From Betaproteobacteria bacterium (GTDB lineage: Bacteria; Pseudomonadota; Gammaproteobacteria; Burkholderiales; SG8-39), in assembly GCA_011391295.1 (NCBI GenBank), contig JAABQT010000094.1:1-6477 (forward strand): DNA of 6,477 nucleotides. The letters run 5' to 3'. Position numbers and translations under genes: made by a program. Below are positions 1 through 5,727 of the stretch, in pieces (the stretch's first letter is position 1; each line of letters opens with the position of its first letter). A model generated the notes under the pieces. It was given only the letters and a program-made list of their open reading frames with translations, was not told the DNA's origin and ran no database searches.

Positions 1-1
1 C

Positions 2-259
2 TTCAACATCCTGCCAGACGACGCGGAGTACAAGGCCCTGTTCCAGCCGCCGCTGGTGGACGCCTGGCGCGCCACGCGTCCCGGCGAGCCCGATCCGCCG
101 ACCACGGGACTCTTCGATCGCGTGCAATGGCCCAGGGGCGGCCACTGCCGCGACTACTTCGCGCTCACCCCCGACGTGGCGCGGCGCATCGCCTGCATCG
201 ACATGGACGCCGCCACCGACGCCTCGGACCACCAGCCTGTGAGGCTCGAGCTGCGCTAG
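2..259 (+). CDS. Endonuclease/exonuclease/phosphatase family protein, C-terminal part (5' truncated by window edge)
   Basis: This is the last 85 residues of a protein whose start lies before the window. The first codons read Phe-Asn-Ile, which would be the tail of the GDFN metal/active-site motif of the endonuclease/exonuclease/phosphatase (EEP) fold. Near the end is SDHQP, the typical SDH-x-P motif whose His is catalytic in this superfamily. Between them lies an aspartate-tryptophan segment (VDAW), as in ExoIII-like and other EEP proteins. The superfamily cleaves phosphodiester or phosphomonoester bonds in nucleic acids, phospholipids or inositol phosphates. The fragment cannot say which, and the absence of a tightly ExoIII-like C terminus argues against calling it xthA. 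It converges on gpsA, and its TAG stop overlaps the gpsA stop. Family assignment is good; substrate is unknown. Confidence 0.8.
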   Translation, partial: FNILPDDAEYKALFQPPLVDAWRATRPGEPDPPTTGLFDRVQWPRGGHCRDYFALTPDVARRIACIDMDAATDASDHQPVRLELR

Positions 260-1239
260 CCGCCGAAAGCTGCCGTCAGGCGCTGCACGGTCGCGTCCAG
301 CCCGGCGCCGTGGTTGAGCAACGCGTCCACCGCCTGCGACACCGGCATCTGCACGCCGAGCCGCTGCGCAAGCGTCACCACCGCCTCGGCGGAGAATGCG
401 CCTTCGGTGACTTCCTTGCGCCCCGCGAGCACCTCCTCGAGCTTGCTGCCCTCGCCGAGCGCGAAGCCGAGCGAGGTGTTGCGCGACTGCAGGCTGTTGG
501 CGGTGAGCATCATGTCGCCGATGCCGGCGAGGCCGTCGAAGGTTTCGCGCCGCGCGCCGCGCGCCAGCCCGAGGCGCACCGCCTCGGCGAGGCCGACCGT
601 GACCATCGTCGCGCGCGCATTCTCCCCCAGCTTCCTGCCGGCGAGGACGCCGCTGGCGATCGCCACCACGTTCTTCATCACGCCGCCGATCGCGGTGCCG
701 ACCGGGTCGTCGTTCGCCTGCACGCCGAAATTCCGGTTGGCGATGAGCTGCGCGAGGCGCCGCGCCAGTGCCGCATCGGCGCAGGCGAGCGCCACGCCGC
801 AGGGCAGTTCATTGCCAAGCTCGCGTGCGAAGGAAGGGCCCGAGAGGACCAGCGCGGGCGAGCGCGGCAGCGCCTGGGCCAGCACTTCCGGCATCATTGC
901 GAGGCTGCCGCGCTCGAGGCCCTTGGAGCAGCTCACCACCGGCGTGCCGGGCGCCAGGAGCGGTGCGAGCCGGGTCGCGATCTCGCGCATGCGCTGCGCG
1001 GGCGGCGCGAGCAGCAGGAACTCCGCGCCGGCGACGGCTTCGGCCATGTCGTTGGTCGCGCGGATCCCGGCGGGCAGCCGCACGCCGGGGAGGAAATGCG
1101 GATTCACGCCCTGGCCGTTGATGTCCTCGACCACCTCCGGCTCCCGCGCCCAGAGGGTGATGTCGTGCCCCGATCTGCGAACCACGCAGGCCATCGCGGT
1201 GCCGAAGGCCCCGCCGCCGATCACACCAATGCGCGCCAT
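256..1239 (-). CDS. gpsA: Glycerol-3-phosphate dehydrogenase [NAD(P)+]
   Basis: This 327-residue cytosolic enzyme reduces dihydroxyacetone phosphate to sn-glycerol 3-phosphate, the backbone precursor for phospholipids. The N terminus has the Rossmann glycine-rich loop (IGGGAFGTA, residues 7-15). SCSKGLE carries a conserved lysine (K106), GPSFA follows at 134-138, and GGVMKN carries the catalytic lysine (K189). The C-terminal helical domain has GLAGIGDMMLT (237-246) and QSRN (251-254), which bind substrate phosphate and cofactor in this family. The length matches family members of about 325-340 residues. The ATG at 1239-1237 places the Rossmann loop at the usual distance from the N terminus, and an in-frame stop lies five codons upstream, so little extension is possible. 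No good Shine-Dalgarno is visible. It is divergent from an FGGY kinase with 17 bp between starts. No secB or grx neighbour is seen. Confidence 0.96.
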   Translation of the reverse strand: MARIGVIGGGAFGTAMACVVRRSGHDITLWAREPEVVEDINGQGVNPHFLPGVRLPAGIRATNDMAEAVAGAEFLLLAPPAQRMREIATRLAPLLAPGTPVVSCSKGLERGSLAMMPEVLAQALPRSPALVLSGPSFARELGNELPCGVALACADAALARRLAQLIANRNFGVQANDDPVGTAIGGVMKNVVAIASGVLAGRKLGENARATMVTVGLAEAVRLGLARGARRETFDGLAGIGDMMLTANSLQSRNTSLGFALGEGSKLEEVLAGRKEVTEGAFSAEAVVTLAQRLGVQMPVSQAVDALLNHGAGLDATVQRLTAAFGG

Positions 1240-1256
1240 ATGTTTAGCATCTTAGT
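1240..1256. promoter_or_regulatory. 17-bp AT-rich divergent gap between gpsA and the FGGY kinase
   Basis: The whole space between the two divergent start codons is 17 bp. It is strikingly AT-rich (12 of 17) in a very GC-rich window. Neither start can move far upstream: TAG at 1245-1247 is in frame before the kinase, and TAA at 1254-1252 is in frame before gpsA. Two weak -10-like hexamers overlap inside it: TAGCAT at 1245-1250 reading rightward and TAAGAT at 1254-1249 reading leftward, each matching TATAAT at four of six positions. If used, transcripts would be leaderless or nearly so. No Shine-Dalgarno is obvious on either side. The alternative is that promoters sit inside the opposing genes. 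Confidence 0.35.
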
Positions 1257-2693
1257 ATGAGTCTGACCCTCGCCATCGACCAGGGCACGCACGCGAGCCG
1301 CGCGCTGGTGGTGGATCGCACCGGCCGCATCCTTGCCCAAGGCACGCGCGAGATCTCCCTGTCGCATCCGCAGCCGGACTGGGCGGAGCAGGATGGCGAA
1401 GAGGTGGTCGCTTCGGTGTTCGACGCGGTGGCGCTGGCGGTGTCGCAGCTTGGCGCGCGCAAAGACGAGATCTCCTGCGCCGGCCTCGCCAGCCAGCGCT
1501 CGAACGCGGTGTGCTGGGATCGCGCGACCGGGAGCGCGCTGTCGCCCATCTTCAGCTGGCAGGACCGGCGCGCACACGCCTGGATCGCGCAATTGGCGGC
1601 CGTGCACGGCGACGCGGTGCACCGCAAGACCGGCCTGGTCCTGTCGCCGCACTACGGCGCGAGCAAACTGCGCTGGGCGCTCGAGCACCTGCCCGCGGTG
1701 CGCGCGGCGCGCGAGGCGGGCACGCTCGCCTGGGGGCCGATGGCGAGTTTCCTCGTGTTCCGCCTGCTCAAGGAGCAGCCGCTCGCCGCCGAGCCGCAAT
1801 GCGCCGCGCGCACGCAGCTTTGGAACATCCATACGCGCGACTGGGACCCGGAGCTGCTCGCGCTCTTCGGCCTGCCGGCGGGATTCCTGCCGCACAGCGC
1901 GCCCACCGTGCACGCCTGGGGCACGCTCGAGACCGCCGGTATCTCGGTGCCGCTGACGGCGGTGAACGGCGACCAGTCGGCCGCAGTGTTCGCCTTCGGC
2001 TGGCCGGAGGAGGACTGCGCTTACGTCAACATCGGCACCAGCGCCTTCGTGCAGCGCGCGCTCACGCGCGCGCCCGGCCACGTGCCGCGCCAGCTGACCG
2101 GCATCATCCTGGCGGACGGCGCGACCACCGTGTACATGGTGGAGGGCAACGTGAACGGCGCGGGCACGGCGCTCGCGTGGCTGCAGGAAACACTGGGCAT
2201 CGCGGACGTCACGGCGCAACTGCCGGCCTGGCTCGAGCGCAGCGTGCCGCCGCCCCTCTTCCTCAACGGCATCGCCGGCCTGGGCGGGCCGTTCTGGAAG
2301 GCGGATTTCGCGTCGCGCTTCGAAGGCGAAGGCGAGCCATGGCAGAAGGCGGTGGCGGTGGTGGAGAGCATCGCTTTCCTCTTGCAGGCGAACATCGACC
2401 ACATGGCGTGCTACGTGCCGCCCGCACGGCGCATCCGCGTGAGCGGCGGCGTATCGCGCCTGGACGGCCTGTGCCGGCGGCTCGCCGCGGTCAGCGGCCT
2501 GCCGGTCATCCGGCGCGAGGACCCGGAAGCGAGCGCGCGCGGCATCGCCTACCTGGCGGCCGGCCGGCCCGCGAGCTGGAACACGGCGCCGCAGGAGGAA
2601 GTGTTCGCGCCGTCGCGTGACGAGGCGCTGCGCGCGCGCTATCGCCGCTGGCTTGCGCTGATGCAGGAGGCGAGTGGCGTGCGGGTCGTTTGA
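1257..2693 (+). CDS. FGGY-family carbohydrate kinase, glycerol kinase-like
   Basis: This 478-residue cytosolic kinase should transfer ATP phosphate to a polyol or sugar. It begins with AIDQGTHASRA (6-16), the phosphate-binding loop of FGGY kinases, followed by QRSNAVCWD (80-88), SWQDRR (100-105), PHYGASK (131-137), LWNIHTRDWD (188-197), NGDQSAAVF (237-245) and NIGTSAF (258-264). The C-terminal half has GLGGPFW (341-347) and SGGVSRLDG (396-404), then a short tail. Compared by eye with E. coli GlpK, the glycerol-site residues R83, W103, Y135, D245 and F270 correspond to R81, W101, Y133, D239 and F264, but E84 is replaced by S82. The protein is about 25 residues shorter than GlpK. The neighbouring gpsA supports a role in glycerol 3-phosphate supply, yet the serine change leaves the substrate open. 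The start is fixed by an in-frame TAG four codons upstream (1245-1247). Its stop TGA lies inside an FNR-like box serving the next gene. I do not assign glpK firmly. Confidence 0.85.
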   Translation: MSLTLAIDQGTHASRALVVDRTGRILAQGTREISLSHPQPDWAEQDGEEVVASVFDAVALAVSQLGARKDEISCAGLASQRSNAVCWDRATGSALSPIFSWQDRRAHAWIAQLAAVHGDAVHRKTGLVLSPHYGASKLRWALEHLPAVRAAREAGTLAWGPMASFLVFRLLKEQPLAAEPQCAARTQLWNIHTRDWDPELLALFGLPAGFLPHSAPTVHAWGTLETAGISVPLTAVNGDQSAAVFAFGWPEEDCAYVNIGTSAFVQRALTRAPGHVPRQLTGIILADGATTVYMVEGNVNGAGTALAWLQETLGIADVTAQLPAWLERSVPPPLFLNGIAGLGGPFWKADFASRFEGEGEPWQKAVAVVESIAFLLQANIDHMACYVPPARRIRVSGGVSRLDGLCRRLAAVSGLPVIRREDPEASARGIAYLAAGRPASWNTAPQEEVFAPSRDEALRARYRRWLALMQEASGVRVV

Positions 2694-2703
2694 TCCACGT
2701 CAA
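2690..2703 (+). promoter_or_regulatory. FNR/ANR-type operator-like site upstream of the DUF883 gene
   Basis: The sequence reads TTGAT-CCAC-GTCAA, one mismatch from the FNR/ANR consensus TTGAT-N4-ATCAA. The GTCAA right half is familiar from ANR/DNR-type sites. It overlaps the TGA stop of the upstream kinase (2691-2693). Its centre (2696.5) lies about 40.5 bp before the start point expected from the -10-like TACGCT at 2725-2730, which is the spacing of class II activated promoters. This suggests activation of the DUF883 and stress-protein genes under low oxygen or nitrosative conditions. A near-identical site occurs at 5713-5726. Binding itself is inference. Confidence 0.65.
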
Positions 2704-2705
2704 CA

Positions 2706-2719
2706 GCGGCTGCTGCCGC
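2706..2719. repeat. Inverted repeat GCGGC-TGCT-GCCGC just after the FNR-like box
   Basis: Five-base perfect arms flank a four-base spacer, starting two bases after the FNR-like box. It lies where a -35 element would sit, and no good -35 is visible there, as expected for an activator-dependent promoter. The same arms follow the second box at 5728-5739. In such GC-rich DNA short arms of this kind arise easily, so a functional role is uncertain. Confidence 0.35.
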
Positions 2720-2724
2720 GCGCC

Positions 2725-2730
2725 TACGCT
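2725..2730 (+). promoter_or_regulatory. Possible -10 element (TACGCT) for the DUF883 gene
   Basis: TACGCT matches TATAAT at three positions, including the important first T, the second A and the final T. It is supported mainly by its position: 21 bp after the end of the FNR-like box, giving a start near 2737 and an untranslated leader of about 30 bases that includes the Shine-Dalgarno GGGAG at 2756-2760. This is a positional argument, not a strong match. Confidence 0.35.
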
Positions 2731-2766
2731 GTAAGCTGGACTGAACCAGACCCACGGGAGCACGCC

Positions 2767-3069
2767 ATGCAACACGCCAGCACCGACAAACTGATGCACG
2801 ACCTGCGCGCCGTCGTTGCGGACGCGGAGGAATTGCTCAAAGCCACTGCCAGCCAGACCGGCGAGCGCGTCGAGAAAGTGCGCGTGCGCGCCGAGGAATC
2901 GCTGCGTGCCGCACGCGCGCGCATGCAGGAGGCGGGCGAGGCCGCGCAAGCGCGCGCCAGGGAGGCGGCGCGGGAAGTGGACCACCAGGTGCACGAGAAT
3001 CCCTGGACCGCGGTCGGCGTCGCCGCCGGCGTCGGCTTGATCGTCGGCATCCTGCTCGGGCGCCGGTGA
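2767..3069 (+). CDS. DUF883 family (ElaB/YqjD-like) C-tail-anchored membrane protein
   Basis: This protein has 100 residues. Residues 1-75 form a highly charged, alanine-rich amphipathic helix or coiled coil (for example EELLKATASQTGERVEKVR). The short link HENPW (76-80) is typical of the family, and a glycine-patterned membrane segment follows (about 81-98, AVGVAAGVGLIVGILLG), ending in two arginines. This is the DUF883 architecture. E. coli YqjD and ElaB are inner-membrane proteins reported to bind ribosomes in stationary phase; extending that to this protein is inference. The start is the ATG six bases after a good Shine-Dalgarno, GGGAG at 2756-2760. A longer GTG-started frame from 2674 would run through the kinase end and the promoter region and was rejected. 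An FNR-like box lies upstream. The next gene, a stress protein, is probably co-transcribed. Confidence 0.9.
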   Translation: MQHASTDKLMHDLRAVVADAEELLKATASQTGERVEKVRVRAEESLRAARARMQEAGEAAQARAREAAREVDHQVHENPWTAVGVAAGVGLIVGILLGRR

Positions 3070-3097
3070 GCGCAGGCCTCTGTGCCTTGGGCACTGC

Positions 3098-3118
3098 GCG
3101 CGATGCCCTTCATCGCGC
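3098..3118 (+). other. Hairpin in the DUF883-USP spacer
   Basis: GCGCGATG (3098-3105) and CATCGCGC (3111-3118) form a perfect 8-bp stem with a CCCTT loop. No T-run follows, so it is not a classical intrinsic terminator. It could stabilise the upstream message end or tune readthrough into the stress-protein gene. Confidence 0.35.
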
Positions 3119-3122
3119 TCCT

Positions 3123-3136
3123 GCGCCGCGAGGCGC
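3123..3136 (+). other. Short hairpin with a GNRA-type tetraloop before the USP gene
   Basis: GCGCC (3123-3127) and GGCGC (3132-3136) pair around GCGA, which fits the stable GNRA tetraloop class. It is the second hairpin in the 92-bp spacer. It sits just before an A-rich leader (GAAAAACA) and the Shine-Dalgarno AGGGA at 3150-3154. Function is unknown. Confidence 0.3.
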
Positions 3137-3161
3137 CCTAGCGAAAAACAGGGAAACGACC

Positions 3162-3995
3162 ATGTCCTACAAGACGATCCTCGTCCATCTCGACCATCGC
3201 CCGCGCTGCGCCGAGCGGCTCGATCTCGCGTTCGGCCTGGCGGCGCAGTTCGACGCGCACCTCATCGGGCTGTACGCCCCGGGTGCGCCGTACATTCCAT
3301 CGTATGCGCTCGCCGAGGCGGGGCCGACAGTGCGCGAGATGCTGGGTCAGCGCCGCGCCGAGCGCGCAAGCCAGGCCGAGGCGCGCTTTCGCGACGCGAC
3401 CAGGAAGCACGGCGACACGAGCGCGGAGTGGCGCGTGTCGGACGGCGATGCGGACGCCGCGGTGCGCCAGAGCGCGCGCTACGCCGACCTGGTGGTCGCG
3501 GGCCAGCCCGAGGCGCAGGACGAAGGCGACCTGCGCGGGCTCGCCGACGAGTTGGCGCTCTCCGCCGGCCGGCCGGTGCTGTTCGTGCCCTACGCGGGCC
3601 GCTTCGCCGCGCTCGGCAAGCGCGTGCTCATCGCCTGGGACGCGGGGCGCGAGGCAGCGCGCGCCGTGAGCGACGCGCTGCCGTTCCTGCAGCGCGCCGA
3701 GGCGGTCGAGGTGAGCGCCTTCGATCCCGAGCGTGGACGGCGCGACCACGGCGAGCAGCCGGGCGCGGACATCGCCTTGTACCTCGCCAGGCACGGCGTG
3801 AAGGTGACCGTGCACCGGCAAAGCGGGGCGGGCTACGAGGTTGGCGGGCAGATCCTGTCGCGTGCCGCCGACTCCAGCGCCGACCTCATCGTCATGGGCG
3901 CCTACGGCCACTCACGAGTGCGCGAGCTGGTGCTGGGCGGCGCGACGCGCAGCATGCTCGAAGCGATGACCGTGCCGGTGCTGATGTCGCACTGA
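3162..3995 (+). CDS. Universal stress protein, tandem UspA domains
   Basis: This 277-residue cytosolic protein has two Usp folds. Domain 1 (about 1-145) starts with the typical YKTILVHLD strand and ends at GRPVLFVPY (136-144). Domain 2 (about 152-277) starts at GKRVLIAWD (152-160) and ends with the nucleotide-binding signature IVMGAYGHSRVRELVLGG (243-260), which fits G-x2-G-x9-G with T262 following, and then VPVLMSH. Only the second domain has the ATP motif. Tandem Usp proteins act in survival during stress and energy limitation, and in Pseudomonas some are activated by the FNR homologue Anr. The ATG at 3162 is chosen because AGGGA (3150-3154) precedes it by seven bases and the first strand then starts as usual. 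A GTG at 3066 overlapping the previous stop is in frame but adds 32 non-Usp residues. It is probably expressed with the DUF883 gene and converges on the decarboxylase gene with an 8-bp gap. Confidence 0.92.
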   Translation: MSYKTILVHLDHRPRCAERLDLAFGLAAQFDAHLIGLYAPGAPYIPSYALAEAGPTVREMLGQRRAERASQAEARFRDATRKHGDTSAEWRVSDGDADAAVRQSARYADLVVAGQPEAQDEGDLRGLADELALSAGRPVLFVPYAGRFAALGKRVLIAWDAGREAARAVSDALPFLQRAEAVEVSAFDPERGRRDHGEQPGADIALYLARHGVKVTVHRQSGAGYEVGGQILSRAADSSADLIVMGAYGHSRVRELVLGGATRSMLEAMTVPVLMSH

Positions 3996-4011
3996 GGCTG
4001 CGCTCAGGTGC
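3989..4011. terminator. Possible bidirectional hairpin at the convergent USP/decarboxylase junction
   Basis: GCA-CTGAG (3989-3996) pairs with CTCAG-(G)-TGC (4003-4011), leaving a six-base loop and one bulged G. Each arm contains the stop codon of one of the two convergent genes. There is no T-run on either side, so intrinsic termination would be weak; it may instead protect 3' ends. The stem is short and could be chance. Confidence 0.3.
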
Positions 4012-5668
4012 CGAAGCCGTCGGCCACCATCACCTCGAGCAGGCGCGGGCGCCTGCTCGCTATCGCGTCGCGCAGCGCCGGCGCGATGTCCGCGGGATCG
4101 GTGATGCGCCGCGCCGGCACGCCCATCGATGCAGCGAGCCCCGTGTAGTCGATCACCGGGTCGCGGATGTCCATGCCGACGAACCGGTCGGTGTTGCGCA
4201 TCGACACCAGCCGCTCCTTGAGGATGCGATAGCCGCGATTGTTGGCGATGACATAGGTGACCGGCAGCGCGAGGTGCGCCGCGGTCCACAGCGCCTGGAT
4301 GCCGTACAGCGCGGAGCCGTCGCCGACCACTGCCACCACGGGCCGCCCCGGGAGCGCGAGGCTCACGCCGATCGCGCCGGGGAGCGCGAAGCCGAGTCCG
4401 CCGCTGGCCAGGCCGTAGAAGCTCTTCGGGTCGCGCTGCTCGAGCAACGCGGGCAGCGTGGTGCTCGAGGTCAGCGCCTCCTCGACCACCACCGCGTCCG
4501 CGGGCAGGGACTCGGCGATGCGCAGCATCAGGTAGCGCGGATCGATCGGCTGTTCCTCGGCCGCCTCCAGCGCCGCGAGGCGTGCCTGGCCGCGCTGCGC
4601 GTTCCAGTTGCGCGGCGCGAGCGCGGCGAGGCGCCGCGCGGCGGCCGCGGCCGCATCGGCGCTGCGCAGGCCGCGCAGGAGCGGCAGCAGCGCGCGCAGC
4701 GTTTCCTTCACGTTGGCGTGGATCGCCAACTCGGTGGCGTAGTTCTTGCCGATCTCCCAGTCGCGTTCGCTGATGTGGATCACCGGCAGGTCCGCGCGCA
4801 GCGGCGCGAGCGGGCTGTGCACCGACATGCGCAGCAGGTCCGCGCCCAGGCAGACCAGCAGGTCGAATGGCTCGAGTGCGGCGCGCACCGATTTCTGCAC
4901 GCGCGTGAGGGCGCCGAGGTAGGCGCGATGCCCGCTCGGATACTGCGCCGCGTAGGGCACCGATTGCTGGTAGACGCCGGCGCCGATCAGCTCGGCAAGC
5001 TCGGTGGCTTCGGCGAAGGCGTCGTGGATCGAGAGCTCCTGCCCGGCGAGGATCACCGGGTTGGTCGCCGCGAGCAGCCTGCGCGCGAGCTGCGCGAGCG
5101 CCTGGTCCGCGGGGCGGGTGCGTGCATCGATGCGCGTCGGCGCGCCCAGATCGAGTTCGGCTTGCTGCTCGAGGACGTCGCCGGGCAGCGAGATGAACAC
5201 CGGCCCGGTGGGCGGCGTGAGCGCGACCTTGGCCGCGCGCCGCACGATGCGCGGCAGGTCTTCGACCCGCGTCGCCTCCACCGCCCACTTGACGAAGGGC
5301 GTGGCCACCGGCACCAGCGGTGCGTACAGCAGCGGCTCGGTCAGTCCGTGCCCCTGCTCCTGCTGCCCGGCGGTGAGGATGATCGGCGAGCCCGAGAAGT
5401 TGGCGTTGTAGAGCGCGCCCATCGCGTTGCCCAGTCCCGGCGCGACGTGCACGTTCGCCGCCACGAGCCGGTTCGAGGCGCGCGCGTAGCCGTCGGCCAT
5501 CGCCACCACCACCGACTCGTGCAGTCCCAGCACGTAGCGCAGTTGCGGGAAATCGGGCACCACCTCCATGATCGCCAGTTCGGTGGTGCCCGGGTTGCCG
5601 AACAGGTGGGTGACGCCTTCCTCGACGAGCAGGCGGACAAAAGCGCTGCGTCCGGTGATTGTTTGCAT
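4004..5668 (-). CDS. Thiamine diphosphate-dependent decarboxylase, benzoylformate decarboxylase/acetolactate synthase-like
   Basis: This is a 554-residue protein with the three domains of the superfamily. The N-terminal Pyr domain has LFGNPGTTEL (22-31), the catalytic glutamate E51 in GLHESVVVAMADGYAR (48-63) and HVAPGLGNAMGA (74-85). A central domain (about 190-340) follows. The C-terminal PP domain has the Mg-ThDP motif GDGS (449-452) closed by NN (476-477). By eye against Pseudomonas putida benzoylformate decarboxylase, E47, H70 and H281 correspond to E51, H74 and probably H284, while S26 corresponds to T28. It would decarboxylate a 2-keto acid to an aldehyde, or condense one. Acetolactate synthase-like, oxalyl-CoA or phenylpyruvate decarboxylase activities are not excluded. 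No mandelate-pathway gene is adjacent, so mdlC is not assigned. The ATG follows AGGA by about nine bases. The gene is divergent from a phosphotransferase across a gap with an FNR-like box. Confidence 0.88.
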   Translation of the reverse strand: MQTITGRSAFVRLLVEEGVTHLFGNPGTTELAIMEVVPDFPQLRYVLGLHESVVVAMADGYARASNRLVAANVHVAPGLGNAMGALYNANFSGSPIILTAGQQEQGHGLTEPLLYAPLVPVATPFVKWAVEATRVEDLPRIVRRAAKVALTPPTGPVFISLPGDVLEQQAELDLGAPTRIDARTRPADQALAQLARRLLAATNPVILAGQELSIHDAFAEATELAELIGAGVYQQSVPYAAQYPSGHRAYLGALTRVQKSVRAALEPFDLLVCLGADLLRMSVHSPLAPLRADLPVIHISERDWEIGKNYATELAIHANVKETLRALLPLLRGLRSADAAAAAARRLAALAPRNWNAQRGQARLAALEAAEEQPIDPRYLMLRIAESLPADAVVVEEALTSSTTLPALLEQRDPKSFYGLASGGLGFALPGAIGVSLALPGRPVVAVVGDGSALYGIQALWTAAHLALPVTYVIANNRGYRILKERLVSMRNTDRFVGMDIRDPVIDYTGLAASMGVPARRITDPADIAPALRDAIASRRPRLLEVMVADGFGT

Positions 5669-5712
5669 CCTTCGGCATCCTACTCGATGGACTTCGGTGC
5701 CACAGACCGGGC

Positions 5713-5726
5713 TTGATCGAGGTCAA
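5713..5726 (+). promoter_or_regulatory. Second FNR/ANR-type operator-like site, in the decarboxylase/phosphotransferase divergent gap
   Basis: The sequence reads TTGAT-CGAG-GTCAA, sharing both half sites and the following C with the box at 2690-2703, so both fit TTGATC-N3-GTCAA. It lies 45 bp from the decarboxylase start and 49 bp from the phosphotransferase start. Class II spacing would put a rightward start near 5761, right at the Shine-Dalgarno, giving a very short leader. Leftward use would put the start near 5678. No convincing -10 is visible in either direction, so which gene it serves is unresolved. Confidence 0.6.
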
Positions 5727-5727
5727 C

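Noticed and set aside
127..1260. Rightward open frames of 377 and 313 codons over gpsA
   Set aside because: gpsA has all family motifs on the minus strand; the opposing frames show no domain and only biased composition.
1221..2402. Leftward 393-codon open frame over the FGGY kinase
   Set aside because: No family motif, Arg/His/Ala-rich, fully inside a well-supported gene.
2674..2766. GTG-started upstream extension of the DUF883 protein
   Set aside because: It would overlap the kinase end and cover the FNR-like box and promoter. The added residues do not resemble the family, and a good Shine-Dalgarno precedes the ATG at 2767.
3103..3141. A 12-codon open frame (ATG to TAG) in the DUF883-USP spacer, a possible leader peptide
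   Set aside because: No Shine-Dalgarno, no run of regulatory codons, and its ATG lies inside a stable stem.
3428..5716. A very long rightward open frame (762 codons) antisense to the decarboxylase gene
   Set aside because: Its translation is rich in Arg, Ala, His and Gln with no recognisable domain. It mirrors the GC-biased codon pattern of the real genes on the other frames.
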